Origin: Chromatiaceae bacterium
GTDB taxonomy: Bacteria; Pseudomonadota; Gammaproteobacteria; Chromatiales; Chromatiaceae
Length of the DNA: 64,000 nucleotides
Assembly (NCBI GenBank): GCA_024235395.1
Contig: JACKMK010000004.1
Location: forward strand, 372,001 to 436,000
Reading direction: 5' to 3'
Below are positions 42,313 through 51,561 of this stretch, piece after piece. Made by a program: the position numbers and the translations under genes. Every line of letters begins with the position of its first letter. Within the stretch, counting starts at the first letter, position 1. The notes beneath the pieces were generated by a model. That model was not told the DNA's origin, did not search any database, and worked only from the letters and a program-made list of their open reading frames with translations.

Positions 42313-45278
42313 AGGGGCTCCTCAGTCTCCGTCGCTGCCGGGTCCGGAGAAAACTCCTCGACGACCGCGCCGGGCGCCACCGACTCGCCCGCCGGCGCCT
42401 GGTTCTGTTTTGCCGCGCCGGCTGGCGCCTTGGTCTCGACCACCGCGCAAGGCTTGGTGCTGGTGGTCATCTTGTTGACGCAGATGGAGCCCTTCTGCCA
42501 GTCCTTGTTGAAATCGGGGCTTGCCCAGCTGGCCACCAGGTGGCCCTGGTTGGCCCAGTACTGCGCCCAGATCTTCTTCAAGGTACCGGAACCGGCCCTG
42601 TCGCCCGGCCCCAGCCCGAGCAGGCAATCCTTCACCGGCTTGCCGTCGTCGGTCTTGAGACCGTTGATCTGGCGGATCAGCGCCCGGTTGAAGGCCCCCT
42701 CCATGCCCTTTGGAATCTGGCTCGGCTGGGTGATCTCCTCGTCCTTGTAGACGAGCGGTGTGACACGACTGACGAACGACCAGCAGTTGTTCCCCCTGGT
42801 GGCCTGGGCACCGACCGTCTTGCGGAACGATTCCATGGCGCCCACCGCGGCACCGAGCTTGCAGCCGCGGAAGTCGACCGTTTCCACTGTCACCGCACCC
42901 TTAAGGGCGTTGCCGAGATCGCGGATCGGGACCCAGGAGATGGTGCCAATGCCTGAGATGAACTGGACCTCACCGACGCGGTTCGAGTGCGACACCACGT
43001 AGAGCGTGCCGATAGAGGCCTTGAGCCCCTGCAGCTGCTTCGCCGCATCTTCTACGCTGGTCACGCGCAACACCTTCTTCGCGTAGGTCCGGCCCTCGAC
43101 GAAGTCCTGCTCGTTGTCGGTCAGTACGATGGCGACATCCAGCTTTGCCGGCGCGCTCTCTTCCTTCTTGTCGTCTTCACCTTCGCGCTGCACCCGCGGT
43201 GTGCCCTCGCGTTGCTGCACCACATGGGTGAGCTCGTGCGCCAGCAGGCGGCGGCCCACAGCTGTATGCGGAGCGTAACGGTCGGGCGCGAACGTCACGT
43301 GGCGTCCCACCGTATAGGCACGGGCGGCGACCGCACGGGCGGATTCCGCGGCCAGCGCGTCGCGGTGAATGCGCACCGCGCCGAAGTCGTGGCCGAAGCG
43401 CGGTTCGAAATAGGCGCGGGTCGCGGCCGGCAGGGGCTCGCCGGGCGACCGCAGGACCGCGTCGACAAGGGGCGGCGCGACCGCCGGGCCGGCCATCGCG
43501 TGGCGCCGGTCCGAATCGGCAGCGCGTTGGAGCGCACCCGTGGTCGCCGGGGCATCGGGTGCAGCGGACACCGCTGCTCCGACGGGCGTCCCGTTGGCGC
43601 CTGGACCCGCTGCGTCGAGCACCTCGGAAAAGCAGCGGTCGAGATCGCGCTGGCGCTGCGGTCGGGCACACTCCTGCTGGCGACAGGTGATGAACGACCG
43701 AAGCAAGGGGGCTTGCTCCAGGACCTCGCCGTAACCGCTCGCCCGCTCGCGGGCCTGCCGCAGGTCCTCGCGCAGTATGACGTTGGCCTGGGTTCGCGTC
43801 GGTCCGCCGACGCCGGTCTCGCGGCGGATGTCGTCGACGATCTCGACGATGCGCTGCTGCGGCGCTTCGCGGATATCCAGGAAGGTCCGGCACGGGTCGC
43901 TGGCGCCTGGACCCGAACGCTCGAACTGCTCAAGCTCGCTCAACCCACCCTCGACGTTTTCCAGGGTCAGCGATTTAGGCGGCTCGGCGACTGGGAAACG
44001 CGTCCGCTGGCACGCGGGTTTGCCCGCTTGGCGCCGCTCCCGTGCGGTGCGCTCACCGGAGGACGGCATGCCCATGATATCGAGTTCGGCCAGTGGCGGC
44101 CGAGGACCGGGACACAAGCCGTTGCGCCAGGCCCAGGAGATCGCGTGCACGACCTCATGGACCAGGGTGTCGACCAATTCCTGCGGATTCTCCCGCGCCT
44201 TGCGGATCTTCGGATTGATGGTAAGAGTGCCGCGCCCCTGGTCCAGTCCGCCGAAGGTCTGCACGCCGTCGCCGAAGGTGCGACGGACCCGCAAACGGAT
44301 CGGGCCCAGGTCGGCACGGTCGCATTTGCACTTGTCCAGCCAGTTCCAGAGAACAAGGAACTTCGGATGCGCGAACAGGGCATCGACCACCACGCGCTGC
44401 TCCCGGGTGTGACCGAGCCGCCGCCGGAAACGATCCGGCGACAACCGCATCAACTGCGGCGTCGCGCGGCCCGTCACGCGCGGCGGCAGGCCGGCATCGC
44501 GTGCGGCCGCCTTGCGCCGCAATGCGGGCTGTGCTCGCCGCGTGGTGACACCGGTAATCGGAAGGTCGGTTTCCGACAGGCGGAGGACCTCATCGGCGAC
44601 CCGGTCGGCTTCCTGTTCGTAACGGTCACCGGGCTCGTTGATCGTCAGTTTGGGTTGCAGCGACGGCGCATCGCCCGGTGCCGAACCGCGCGGCCCGCCG
44701 CCGCCCTGCTGCAACACGTGTGTCAGTTCGTGGGCCATCAGGTGCCGGCCGCGCGCGGTGTCCGGCGCGTACTCGCCGGGGCCAAACACCAGGTCGCTAC
44801 CGACCGTGAACGCGCGGGCGTTGACCGCCCGGACAGACGCCGTCGCATCCGCGCCGACGTGGACGCGCACCGCGCTGAAATCGTGCCCGAAGCGCGGTTC
44901 GAAGAAGGAGCGGGCCGCGGTGTCCAGCGGCCGCCCCGGCGAGCGCAGCACCCGGTGTACGCTGTCCGGTGCCGTGTCGCCCGGGCCGGCGTCCGTGCGA
45001 CCGGGCCGGTCCGCAGGTTTTGTCTGTAACAGCTCCTCTTCGTCCTCGTCATCGACCTTGCGCTGCAACTCGCCGGTGGGCAGCCGCATCACCGGGTCCG
45101 CGATCGGGTGGGTCGCATCCCACACCGGGCGCTCTCGGTCATCGTCGGTCACGCTTGGAGACTGCGTTTCCCGGCACATCGCACGCGGCGCGTTCAGCCC
45201 CGAGGTCTGGCTGAACAGACTGCCGGACTGCACCTGCCCGCGGCCCGCCGGCCGGTCCACGGCGCGGTGGCCGCTCAC
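42309..45278 (-). CDS. Double-DUF4157 protein with zincin and clan CD-like domains, putative eCIS effector
   Basis: A 989-residue protein. In order: DUF4157 domain 1 (about 113-192, HELTH 183-187), linker KLTINEPGDRYEQEADRVAD (210-229), a zincin-like region with HEVVH (374-378), a Cys-rich middle, DUF4157 domain 2 (about 612-690, HELTH 681-685), then a C-terminal region where VVSHSN (His764) and VDFRGC (Cys806) resemble the His-Cys dyad of clan CD/DUF4347-like proteins, and an Ala/Pro/Glu tail. The GTG at 45278 overlaps the previous stop (GTGA). It is probably loaded into or exposed by the particle as a multidomain toxin. The reading of the C-terminal domain is tentative. Confidence 0.8.
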   Translation of the reverse strand: MSGHRAVDRPAGRGQVQSGSLFSQTSGLNAPRAMCRETQSPSVTDDDRERPVWDATHPIADPVMRLPTGELQRKVDDEDEEELLQTKPADRPGRTDAGPGDTAPDSVHRVLRSPGRPLDTAARSFFEPRFGHDFSAVRVHVGADATASVRAVNARAFTVGSDLVFGPGEYAPDTARGRHLMAHELTHVLQQGGGGPRGSAPGDAPSLQPKLTINEPGDRYEQEADRVADEVLRLSETDLPITGVTTRRAQPALRRKAAARDAGLPPRVTGRATPQLMRLSPDRFRRRLGHTREQRVVVDALFAHPKFLVLWNWLDKCKCDRADLGPIRLRVRRTFGDGVQTFGGLDQGRGTLTINPKIRKARENPQELVDTLVHEVVHAISWAWRNGLCPGPRPPLAELDIMGMPSSGERTARERRQAGKPACQRTRFPVAEPPKSLTLENVEGGLSELEQFERSGPGASDPCRTFLDIREAPQQRIVEIVDDIRRETGVGGPTRTQANVILREDLRQARERASGYGEVLEQAPLLRSFITCRQQECARPQRQRDLDRCFSEVLDAAGPGANGTPVGAAVSAAPDAPATTGALQRAADSDRRHAMAGPAVAPPLVDAVLRSPGEPLPAATRAYFEPRFGHDFGAVRIHRDALAAESARAVAARAYTVGRHVTFAPDRYAPHTAVGRRLLAHELTHVVQQREGTPRVQREGEDDKKEESAPAKLDVAIVLTDNEQDFVEGRTYAKKVLRVTSVEDAAKQLQGLKASIGTLYVVSHSNRVGEVQFISGIGTISWVPIRDLGNALKGAVTVETVDFRGCKLGAAVGAMESFRKTVGAQATRGNNCWSFVSRVTPLVYKDEEITQPSQIPKGMEGAFNRALIRQINGLKTDDGKPVKDCLLGLGPGDRAGSGTLKKIWAQYWANQGHLVASWASPDFNKDWQKGSICVNKMTTSTKPCAVVETKAPAGAAKQNQAPAGESVAPGAVVEEFSPDPAATETEEPL

Positions 45279-45529
45279 GACCCACCCCCGCGCACGATGC
45301 CTTTCGCCACCGCCCGACCCAAGGCCCCGGCATCCGCTCCCTGCGGCGTGCGCACCTTGCCGACGCCCAGGTGCGCCGACCGGTCGTGATCCATGAGATA
45401 CGCCTGCGCGTCGGGCACCGCCAACAGGCGCTGCAGCTCTCCCTGCAGCGCGCGCTCCACCGCGGCGGCGTCGCGGCCATCCACGCCGCGCAGCACCAAG
45501 CGATCGATGTGCAGCACCACGCGTGTCAC
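45275..45529 (-). CDS. Small eCIS protein of unknown function
   Basis: An 84-residue protein (MTRVVLHIDRLVLRGVDGRDA, an alpha-helical middle, and a C-terminal GKVRTPQG...LGRAVAKGIVRGGG). Proteins of this size and pattern recur next to DUF4157 genes in eCIS clusters, but the role is unknown. It starts with GTG overlapping the previous stop and ends overlapping the large DUF4157 gene, so it may be a chaperone or adaptor for that cargo. Confidence 0.72.
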   Translation of the reverse strand: MTRVVLHIDRLVLRGVDGRDAAAVERALQGELQRLLAVPDAQAYLMDHDRSAHLGVGKVRTPQGADAGALGRAVAKGIVRGGGS

Positions 45530-46821
45530 GGCCCACCCCCACCCGACTTGGCCTTGAGCGCGGCCTTGCAGGCCGACTTCAAGGCCTCGGCCTCGGAGCC
45601 GGTCGCGCCCGAGGCGTCCACCGCCGCCTCACACGCCTTCTCGCTGCCCGACTCGAGTCCCTTGCGGATGCCGTCGCGAACCTTTTCCCGGAGATCTTTC
45701 GACAGCGGCAGTTTCTTCACGATGGGATCGACGATGTCTTCCATGACTTTGCCGATCACGACATCCTGCAGGCTCCTCGTCTTGCGCGGATGCTTGCGGT
45801 CGTACTCCTCGATCTTCCTGCGCTGTTCCTCCATGCGCTTCCAGAGGTCGTCGCCGGGACTGGGATCGCGCCTTGGTCCCAGTGGCCGGTCGGTGCCGGG
45901 CAGCGGCGGAATCGGTGTGAGATCGATCTTCTTCGGCGGTGGCGGCGGCCGGACCGAACCGACACTCACCGCGATCTCGACACGCCGGTTGCGCGCTTCC
46001 TGCACGCCGTCACGGGTCGCAACTGCAGGGGCACTCTCACCGAGCGAGTCCGCGGGAATCCCGGCGATACGCGACGCATCGATCGTCTGCTTCTTCAACG
46101 CCTCGAGCAGTGTCTCCCTGACGGCATCGGCGCGTTGCTGGCCCAGCTTCACGTTGTACTGTTCGCTGCCAGAGCGGTCGGTGTGACCGGTGACCCGGAT
46201 CGCCACGCGGCCGTCGCGCAGCATGCCGACGTGCAATGCGATATTCCATGCCAGCTCATCGAGCTGTTTGGCATGCGCTCCAGTGGGCTTGGCGCTGTTC
46301 AACTCAAAGCCGTCCAGCACACTGGACCACTGTTGATGTGGCACGACCTCGGGCGCAGGATCCGTGTTCTCGGCGCCGGGTTTGGCCTGGCGCTGGATTC
46401 CGATCGGCGCGGCACCGAGCGACGCCGCGTTCACGATCCCTCCGCGTGTCGTGGCCGTGGCCGCACCGTCTGCGCGTGCTTCGGCGTCGGCCGTGGCGCC
46501 CTGGCGTGACTGCTGCACGACATGCGCAAGTTCGTGGGCAACGAGACGCCGCCCTTCGGTGCTTTCTGGTCGATACTCGCCGGCGCCGAAATGGATCTGT
46601 TCACCGAGCGTGAACGCACGCGCATGCAGACGATCGGCCGCCGTCGCAGCCGCCGCATCGGTATGGATGCGCACCTGGCCGAAGTCGTGATTGAAGCGTG
46701 GTTCGAGTTCGCGCCTGATCCCGGCGTCCAGTGCGCGGCCTGCCGGGCGGCTCATCACCGACGCTGCAGATGCCGATACCGGCAGATGCGAACTTTCGGG
46801 GAGGATCCGCCGGCCGCTCAC
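45526..46821 (-). CDS. DUF4157-OmpA fusion protein
   Basis: About 431 residues. The N-terminal DUF4157 domain (about 25-105, LVAHELAHVVQQ with HELAH near 96-100) is followed by an OmpA/MotB-type peptidoglycan-binding domain (about 170-288) with VTGHTDRSGSEQYN and ARNRRVEI, then a Pro-rich hinge and a Lys/Glu-rich helical tail. GTG at 46821 gives the GTGA overlap usual in this operon; a GTG two codons upstream is possible. It may tether the particle or its cargo to cell wall, or act as a wall-targeting effector. Confidence 0.83.
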   Translation of the reverse strand: MSGRRILPESSHLPVSASAASVMSRPAGRALDAGIRRELEPRFNHDFGQVRIHTDAAAATAADRLHARAFTLGEQIHFGAGEYRPESTEGRRLVAHELAHVVQQSRQGATADAEARADGAATATTRGGIVNAASLGAAPIGIQRQAKPGAENTDPAPEVVPHQQWSSVLDGFELNSAKPTGAHAKQLDELAWNIALHVGMLRDGRVAIRVTGHTDRSGSEQYNVKLGQQRADAVRETLLEALKKQTIDASRIAGIPADSLGESAPAVATRDGVQEARNRRVEIAVSVGSVRPPPPPKKIDLTPIPPLPGTDRPLGPRRDPSPGDDLWKRMEEQRRKIEEYDRKHPRKTRSLQDVVIGKVMEDIVDPIVKKLPLSKDLREKVRDGIRKGLESGSEKACEAAVDASGATGSEAEALKSACKAALKAKSGGGGP

Positions 46822-48719
46822 ACCCACCCCCTGGTCTCCGCATCGGTGAACGGCCGCTCGCGCTTGGCCGCTTCACCGCGCGCCGCACGCAACAACGCCG
46901 CCATGTTCACCGGCCCACCGGTTTCGGCCGCGATGAACGCCGCATTCAGTGCGATGTTGCGGATATTGCCGCCTGTCACATCGAGACGCGCGAGCTTCGC
47001 GTAGTCCAATCCGTGCGTGGGCACCGAGGACGGAAACACGCCACGCCAGATCGACTCGCGCTGTGCCTGGTCGGGAAACGGAAATGCCACGATGAAGCGT
47101 AGCCTGCGCTGGAATGCGGGGTCGAGTGCGGCCTTGTGATTGGTCGTCAGCACCGCCAGCCCGCGATAGGCCTCCATGCGCTGCAACAGGTAGCTCACCT
47201 CGATGTTCGCGTAGCGGTCGTGGCTGTCCTTTACTTCGCTGCGTTTACCGAACAGGGCGTCTGCCTCGTCGAACAACAGCACCACGCCGCTCTCCTCGGC
47301 CGCGTCGAACACGCGTCGCAGGTTCTTTTCCGTCTCACCGATGTACTTGCTGACCACGGCGGAAAGATCCACCCGGTACAGATCGAGTTGCAGTTCGTTG
47401 GCCAGCACCTCGGCCGCCATGGTCTTGCCAGTGCCGCTTTCACCGGTGAACAGCGCGCCGATGCCGAGACCGCGCGCGCCACGACGCGCGAATCCCCATT
47501 CCTCGTAGACCTTGAGCCGATGACGCAGATGCGCGGCGATCTGGTGCAGGATGTCCATCTGTGCAGCGGGGAGGACGAGATCGCTCCACCCTGCCGCGGG
47601 TTCGATCCGCTGCGCGAGTTCGTCGATCCGGGCGCTTCCGAGATCTCGGCATGCCTGCCACACCGTGTCCGGGTCGGTCGCGCCCACAGGGCCGAGATCG
47701 CGACCGATTGAATCGATGTGCCGTGCGCTCAGTCGGAACTGTGCCGCGACACCATCGAGTTGGCCGTTGATCCGTGCCGGGTCAGCTTCGAGTGCCTGTG
47801 CCCACAGCCGCTTCTGGTCGGAACTGGCCGGCTTGTTTACGCGGTAGCGCCCACCCCCGCGGTCCAGCGGCACAGCGTCCGGCGCGGAGATGAACACCAG
47901 ACCTTCGACATGCTGGACGAAACGCTGCAAAGGCTCCGCGGGTTGGTTGCCCGCGATCAAAAGCGCCGCGTCGAGCAGGTGCATCTCGCGCTGCCACAAC
48001 ACCGCCAGGACATCGAGCTCGTGCAACGTCGCCGGTATATCGATCGCCGACAGCGCGAAAAGCCGCAGACCCAGGCGCGTCGCCACGGCCGCGGCAATGT
48101 CCTCCTGGCCCATGTGGTCATCGCCGTCGAGCTGGAGCACGGGCGGTGATGCGTGTTCGGATTCGAGCTCGGCGATGATGCGCTCGACCGTCGTCACGTG
48201 CGCCCCGGCCATCAGCGCAGGCTCGGACACGGGTCGCAGCAAAGGCTGCAGTCGTATATCCAGGTAGTTGACGCCAGCAAGGAAATGCAGCACACGCTCG
48301 TCGATGCGCAGACGTGCCGAGGTCAGCTGCGCGTCGTCGGCAAGTTCGATCAGGCGCCAGCGACGAAGCGGGCGGACGGGCGTGATTGCGCTCCAGTGCG
48401 GTTCGGCCAGCGCGCCCAGCGCAAGACCGAACGTGACGAACGTCGCCCCCGGGCGCCCCTGCGCTTCGGCGCACGCCTGTGCCAGCCGCGCATCCATCTC
48501 GACGCCCGCGCACAACAGCAGCAGTTCGCGTTCGAACGGGCTCAGACCGAACAAGTCTCCAAGACGCTCGAGCGCCGACCCGCCCGGTACCGGTGGCGTT
48601 TCGGAAACCTGCTGCACGTCCTCGGCGTGCCCGCCGAGCAGGCGCCGGACGCGGTCGAACCCGGCGACCAGGCTCGCCTGGTTGGCTGCGGTCCATGTCT
48701 CGTCGGCAGACGTGCTCAT
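46818..48719 (-). CDS. AAA+ ATPase of eCIS (Afp15-like)
   Basis: A 633-residue ATPase. An N-terminal helical/winged-helix region (about 1-380) precedes a AAA+ core with Walker A GESGTGKT (426-433), Walker B VLLFDEAD (480-487) and the arginine-finger region QRRLRF (537-542). Every eCIS type encodes such an ATPase, thought to help particle assembly or cargo loading in the producing cell. It is coupled by ATGA to the DUF4255 gene upstream. Confidence 0.93.
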   Translation of the reverse strand: MSTSADETWTAANQASLVAGFDRVRRLLGGHAEDVQQVSETPPVPGGSALERLGDLFGLSPFERELLLLCAGVEMDARLAQACAEAQGRPGATFVTFGLALGALAEPHWSAITPVRPLRRWRLIELADDAQLTSARLRIDERVLHFLAGVNYLDIRLQPLLRPVSEPALMAGAHVTTVERIIAELESEHASPPVLQLDGDDHMGQEDIAAAVATRLGLRLFALSAIDIPATLHELDVLAVLWQREMHLLDAALLIAGNQPAEPLQRFVQHVEGLVFISAPDAVPLDRGGGRYRVNKPASSDQKRLWAQALEADPARINGQLDGVAAQFRLSARHIDSIGRDLGPVGATDPDTVWQACRDLGSARIDELAQRIEPAAGWSDLVLPAAQMDILHQIAAHLRHRLKVYEEWGFARRGARGLGIGALFTGESGTGKTMAAEVLANELQLDLYRVDLSAVVSKYIGETEKNLRRVFDAAEESGVVLLFDEADALFGKRSEVKDSHDRYANIEVSYLLQRMEAYRGLAVLTTNHKAALDPAFQRRLRFIVAFPFPDQAQRESIWRGVFPSSVPTHGLDYAKLARLDVTGGNIRNIALNAAFIAAETGGPVNMAALLRAARGEAAKRERPFTDAETRGWV

Positions 48720-50023
48720 GAGATGTCGATCCGTTGGTCGAGAAACACCGGCGGTGTCGCCTCGCGGTCGATGAACGGACTGTCGATGCCGTCCACACGC
48801 AGGCGCGCGAGGTGATTGCCCACGGGCGCGTCCGCAACGACGAAATCGAGCGATGCAGTCGGTGCCGAGAAGGTCTGCGGCAGCACCTCTTGTTGTCCGA
48901 GAACGAGAGCGACCGACTGACCGGATCGCAGCTGCGGTGTGAAGGCCAGGGTGAAACTCGCGACATCGGCGCCGTCACGGTTCACGCTGAGCGGCAGCCC
49001 CGTGAGATCGGGTGCGAGCGTGAGCGCGAGACGGTTGCTCTCGCGAACCCCGGTCTCGCCGGGGCGCGTCACACGGACTGCCACGCGGTACAGGCCGACC
49101 GGGAAGTCACCAGCACGCGCCGACGGTATCGTGAACTGCACCCGGGTCGGCGACGCGCTCGACGGTGTGAGCGACTCGTCGACGTCAAACAACTCGTTGA
49201 CGAGGTGTACCTCCGGCGAGGTGCCGTCGAGATGATGCCCATCGAGCGAAACACTCTCGCCCAGCCGCACCACATTCTGTGCCGCTGGCGGGACCACGGC
49301 ATCCAGCGTCGGCAGTGCGGGCACAAGCCCGGCCTGTACGACGACACCGCGCTCACGGCCCGATACCGGATCGAGCGGACCGCGCGTAAGCACGGGCGTC
49401 GGAGCACGCACCGGTTGTTGCGATTCGATCAGCACCACGCTGACGAGATAGGCCGCCGTCGGGCGATAGCTGCTTTGCGCGGCAGTCCAGAGTTTGGACA
49501 TCTCTTCGCTGTTGAGAAACTCCGGGGCAACCCGGATGTCCTCGATCTGATCGGCCAACCCGGCGTCGGCGAGCGCACGCAGGGCCGGCGGTAACGCCCC
49601 GCCGACATCCGGTGAGGGGTTGAGCGCCGTACGGATAGCCGCGCGTGAGAGAACCGGCGTATCGTGCAGCAGCTGCATCGCATAGCCCAACAGGATCTCG
49701 CCATGCAGATCGGCATTGCTGTACGCACTGAGCAGGTAGTGCAGATTCAGCGCAAGCGGCGGATTACTGAGCCGGTGACGCCCCGAGGCATCGCGAGAAG
49801 GCAGTCCCTCGTTGCGCCAGCCGGTATTCGGCGACACGTTGTGCAGAAACAGGTTCAGCTGCGTCGCCTCGGTGCCATCGGCGGGGACCACCTGGTCAGG
49901 CGGTCGCGCGCTCACGGTCACGGTACTGCCCAGCACGCCGCTCACGTTGTGATTGATCAGGCCGTCGTTGAGCAGATCGCGCAACACGGCCGTGACACCG
50001 GCAATCGCGAGTGCGCTGCTCAT
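48716..50023 (-). CDS. DUF4255 sheath terminator (Afp16/Pvc16-like)
   Basis: A 435-residue protein. The N-terminal DUF4255 domain (about 1-190: IAGVTAVLRDLLNDGLIN, LNLFLHNVSPNTGWRNEGLPSRD, LALNLHYLLSAYS) is the cap protein that ends tube and sheath growth. It carries an extra C-terminal half with IPT/Ig-like beta domains (about 260-430). Longer than Afp16, so the distal end of the particle should be decorated. Confidence 0.9.
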   Translation of the reverse strand: MSSALAIAGVTAVLRDLLNDGLINHNVSGVLGSTVTVSARPPDQVVPADGTEATQLNLFLHNVSPNTGWRNEGLPSRDASGRHRLSNPPLALNLHYLLSAYSNADLHGEILLGYAMQLLHDTPVLSRAAIRTALNPSPDVGGALPPALRALADAGLADQIEDIRVAPEFLNSEEMSKLWTAAQSSYRPTAAYLVSVVLIESQQPVRAPTPVLTRGPLDPVSGRERGVVVQAGLVPALPTLDAVVPPAAQNVVRLGESVSLDGHHLDGTSPEVHLVNELFDVDESLTPSSASPTRVQFTIPSARAGDFPVGLYRVAVRVTRPGETGVRESNRLALTLAPDLTGLPLSVNRDGADVASFTLAFTPQLRSGQSVALVLGQQEVLPQTFSAPTASLDFVVADAPVGNHLARLRVDGIDSPFIDREATPPVFLDQRIDIS

Positions 50024-50853
50024 GTACGATCCCGCCGGCGTTGTTCAAGGTAGGTATCGAGCGACATAGGCTCACGTCCCTTGCGTGCAGCCGCGCGACG
50101 CGGTGCCGGCGCCTCCTGCACCGCAGTTACCTCGACCCGGCCGATGTGCACATGCACCTCGTTGGGCTGCGAGCGTTCGTCGTGTCGCGGGTCCGCCGCC
50201 GACTCGCGTCGTCGCAACGACGGTGGCGACGGCTGCGCACCGTGCGGCGTCACCGGCGGCAGCAGCGCGCCCGGTTCGGCATTCCGCGACGCGGTGGCGA
50301 TCGTTTCGGCCGCCGGGCCGGACGACGGATGCGTGCTGTCGACAGGCATGCGACCCGATTCGCGTGACGCGGTCGTCGTGACCGACTCACCCACTGTCCG
50401 CGGTATCGGCGCGGCAACGTGCCTGTCTGGCTGCGGGCACTCACCTGGCGCGACCGCGCGACGGGTGGTTCCGGGCACGCGTGGCGTCGCACGGGAATCG
50501 CTATCGCCGTCGATGTCTCTCGCGTCTTTTCCGGCCACCTCATCCATCGTCGCAGACCGCTGCCGGCCGGGCGTCCGTGTGGCCTCAGGGACGCGATCCG
50601 CTGCTGGCCGCGGATGCGCCACCGCGGCGGCGATAGGCGATTCTCCGTGCTGTTCGCCCGGCGATGGCGCCGCGGGCCTGCCGCGCGCATCCGCCCGCAC
50701 TGACACCGATGGAATCGATGGCGTGCCATGATCGACCGGCACTTCGGGATCCAGCGGGGGCGCATCCCGGAACGGCAACCGCACCGCGGCATGAATCCGC
50801 CCGCCCCTGTGGCCGACGACACGCTCCGCGAGATGCCGAAACATCCCGCTCAC
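50020..50853 (-). CDS. Pro/Arg-rich, probably disordered eCIS protein
   Basis: A 277-residue protein. Short structured ends (N-terminal about 35 residues; C-terminal EVHVHIGRVEVTA, then MSLDTYLEQRRRD) flank about 190 residues of low-complexity Pro/Ala/Arg/Ser sequence. The C-terminal pattern is common in proteins encoded between tube and cap genes of DUF4157-type eCIS, function unknown. As no other tape-measure candidate exists here, it might control length or line the lumen; that is speculation. Confidence 0.65.
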   Translation of the reverse strand: MSGMFRHLAERVVGHRGGRIHAAVRLPFRDAPPLDPEVPVDHGTPSIPSVSVRADARGRPAAPSPGEQHGESPIAAAVAHPRPAADRVPEATRTPGRQRSATMDEVAGKDARDIDGDSDSRATPRVPGTTRRAVAPGECPQPDRHVAAPIPRTVGESVTTTASRESGRMPVDSTHPSSGPAAETIATASRNAEPGALLPPVTPHGAQPSPPSLRRRESAADPRHDERSQPNEVHVHIGRVEVTAVQEAPAPRRAAARKGREPMSLDTYLEQRRRDRT

Positions 50854-51557
50854 AGACTCACCCGATCCAGATAGGCACCGCGGCGCGTGTCGGACAGCGC
50901 GAGGATCTGCGCCTCGCTCCAGCCGTAGGCGCGTGCAAGACGGTCCACGTCGTCCAGCAGGCGTTCCGCGCGCGTCTCAATCTCCTCCCAAAGCAGTCCT
51001 GCGATATCGAACGGCGCCTGCCACGCATGACCACAGGCATCGCACTGCACGGCAAGCATGATGTCCGCCCCGGGATCAGCCGCTTCGAGCGCAGCCTCGA
51101 CGCGCAACATGTCGGGGCGGGCCGGCTGCGAGGACGGCGGTGCGATCGCCATGGCCTCGCCACAGGCAAGGAACAGCCGCTGCGCCGCTGTCGCGGCGTC
51201 AGCGTCGTCGGCAATCGCGGCGAGGTCACGCAGCGTCGGCACGCGGAATCGCCAGCCGTCGACCTCGACCTCGCGTTCGCCACGCCAGTCGGTATCCGAC
51301 AAAGCCGCGACGTCGAGTTCGAACTCCAGGCGTTCGCTACACGCGGGACAATCGAGGTAGGCGGCCAGGACGTGGCCGAACTCCGCACGTCGAAAGGCCA
51401 GCAGCGACGCATTCAGTCGTCCGACCGGCTGATCGGCCAACGCGTCGGTCGGCAGTTCGGGGGACGCGAGCGAAAACAACAGCAGTGCCCGATCGAGTGG
51501 ATGACGCGTCCGCCCGCGCTCCCATACGGCAAGCCATTCTTCAGCCGACAATGCCAT
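50850..51557 (-). CDS. Four-Cys baseplate-like eCIS protein (gp26-like)
   Basis: A 235-residue protein with two CxxC knuckles (C70PAC73 and C172DAC175) likely holding one zinc, and a C-terminal segment IETRAERLLDDVDRLARAYGWSEAQILALSDTRRGAYLD close to that of T4 gp26-type baseplate hub proteins. The start at 51557 is chosen because it lies just after the tube gene stop; a start 17 codons upstream would overlap it. It probably acts in baseplate assembly. Confidence 0.72.
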   Translation of the reverse strand: MALSAEEWLAVWERGRTRHPLDRALLLFSLASPELPTDALADQPVGRLNASLLAFRRAEFGHVLAAYLDCPACSERLEFELDVAALSDTDWRGEREVEVDGWRFRVPTLRDLAAIADDADAATAAQRLFLACGEAMAIAPPSSQPARPDMLRVEAALEAADPGADIMLAVQCDACGHAWQAPFDIAGLLWEEIETRAERLLDDVDRLARAYGWSEAQILALSDTRRGAYLDRVSL

Positions 51558-51561
51558 GCCA

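Noticed and set aside
42987..45029. A 680-codon plus-strand open frame opposite the double-DUF4157 gene
   Set aside because: Arg/Gly/Ala/Val-rich shadow sequence without motifs; the minus-strand frame has clear DUF4157 domains.
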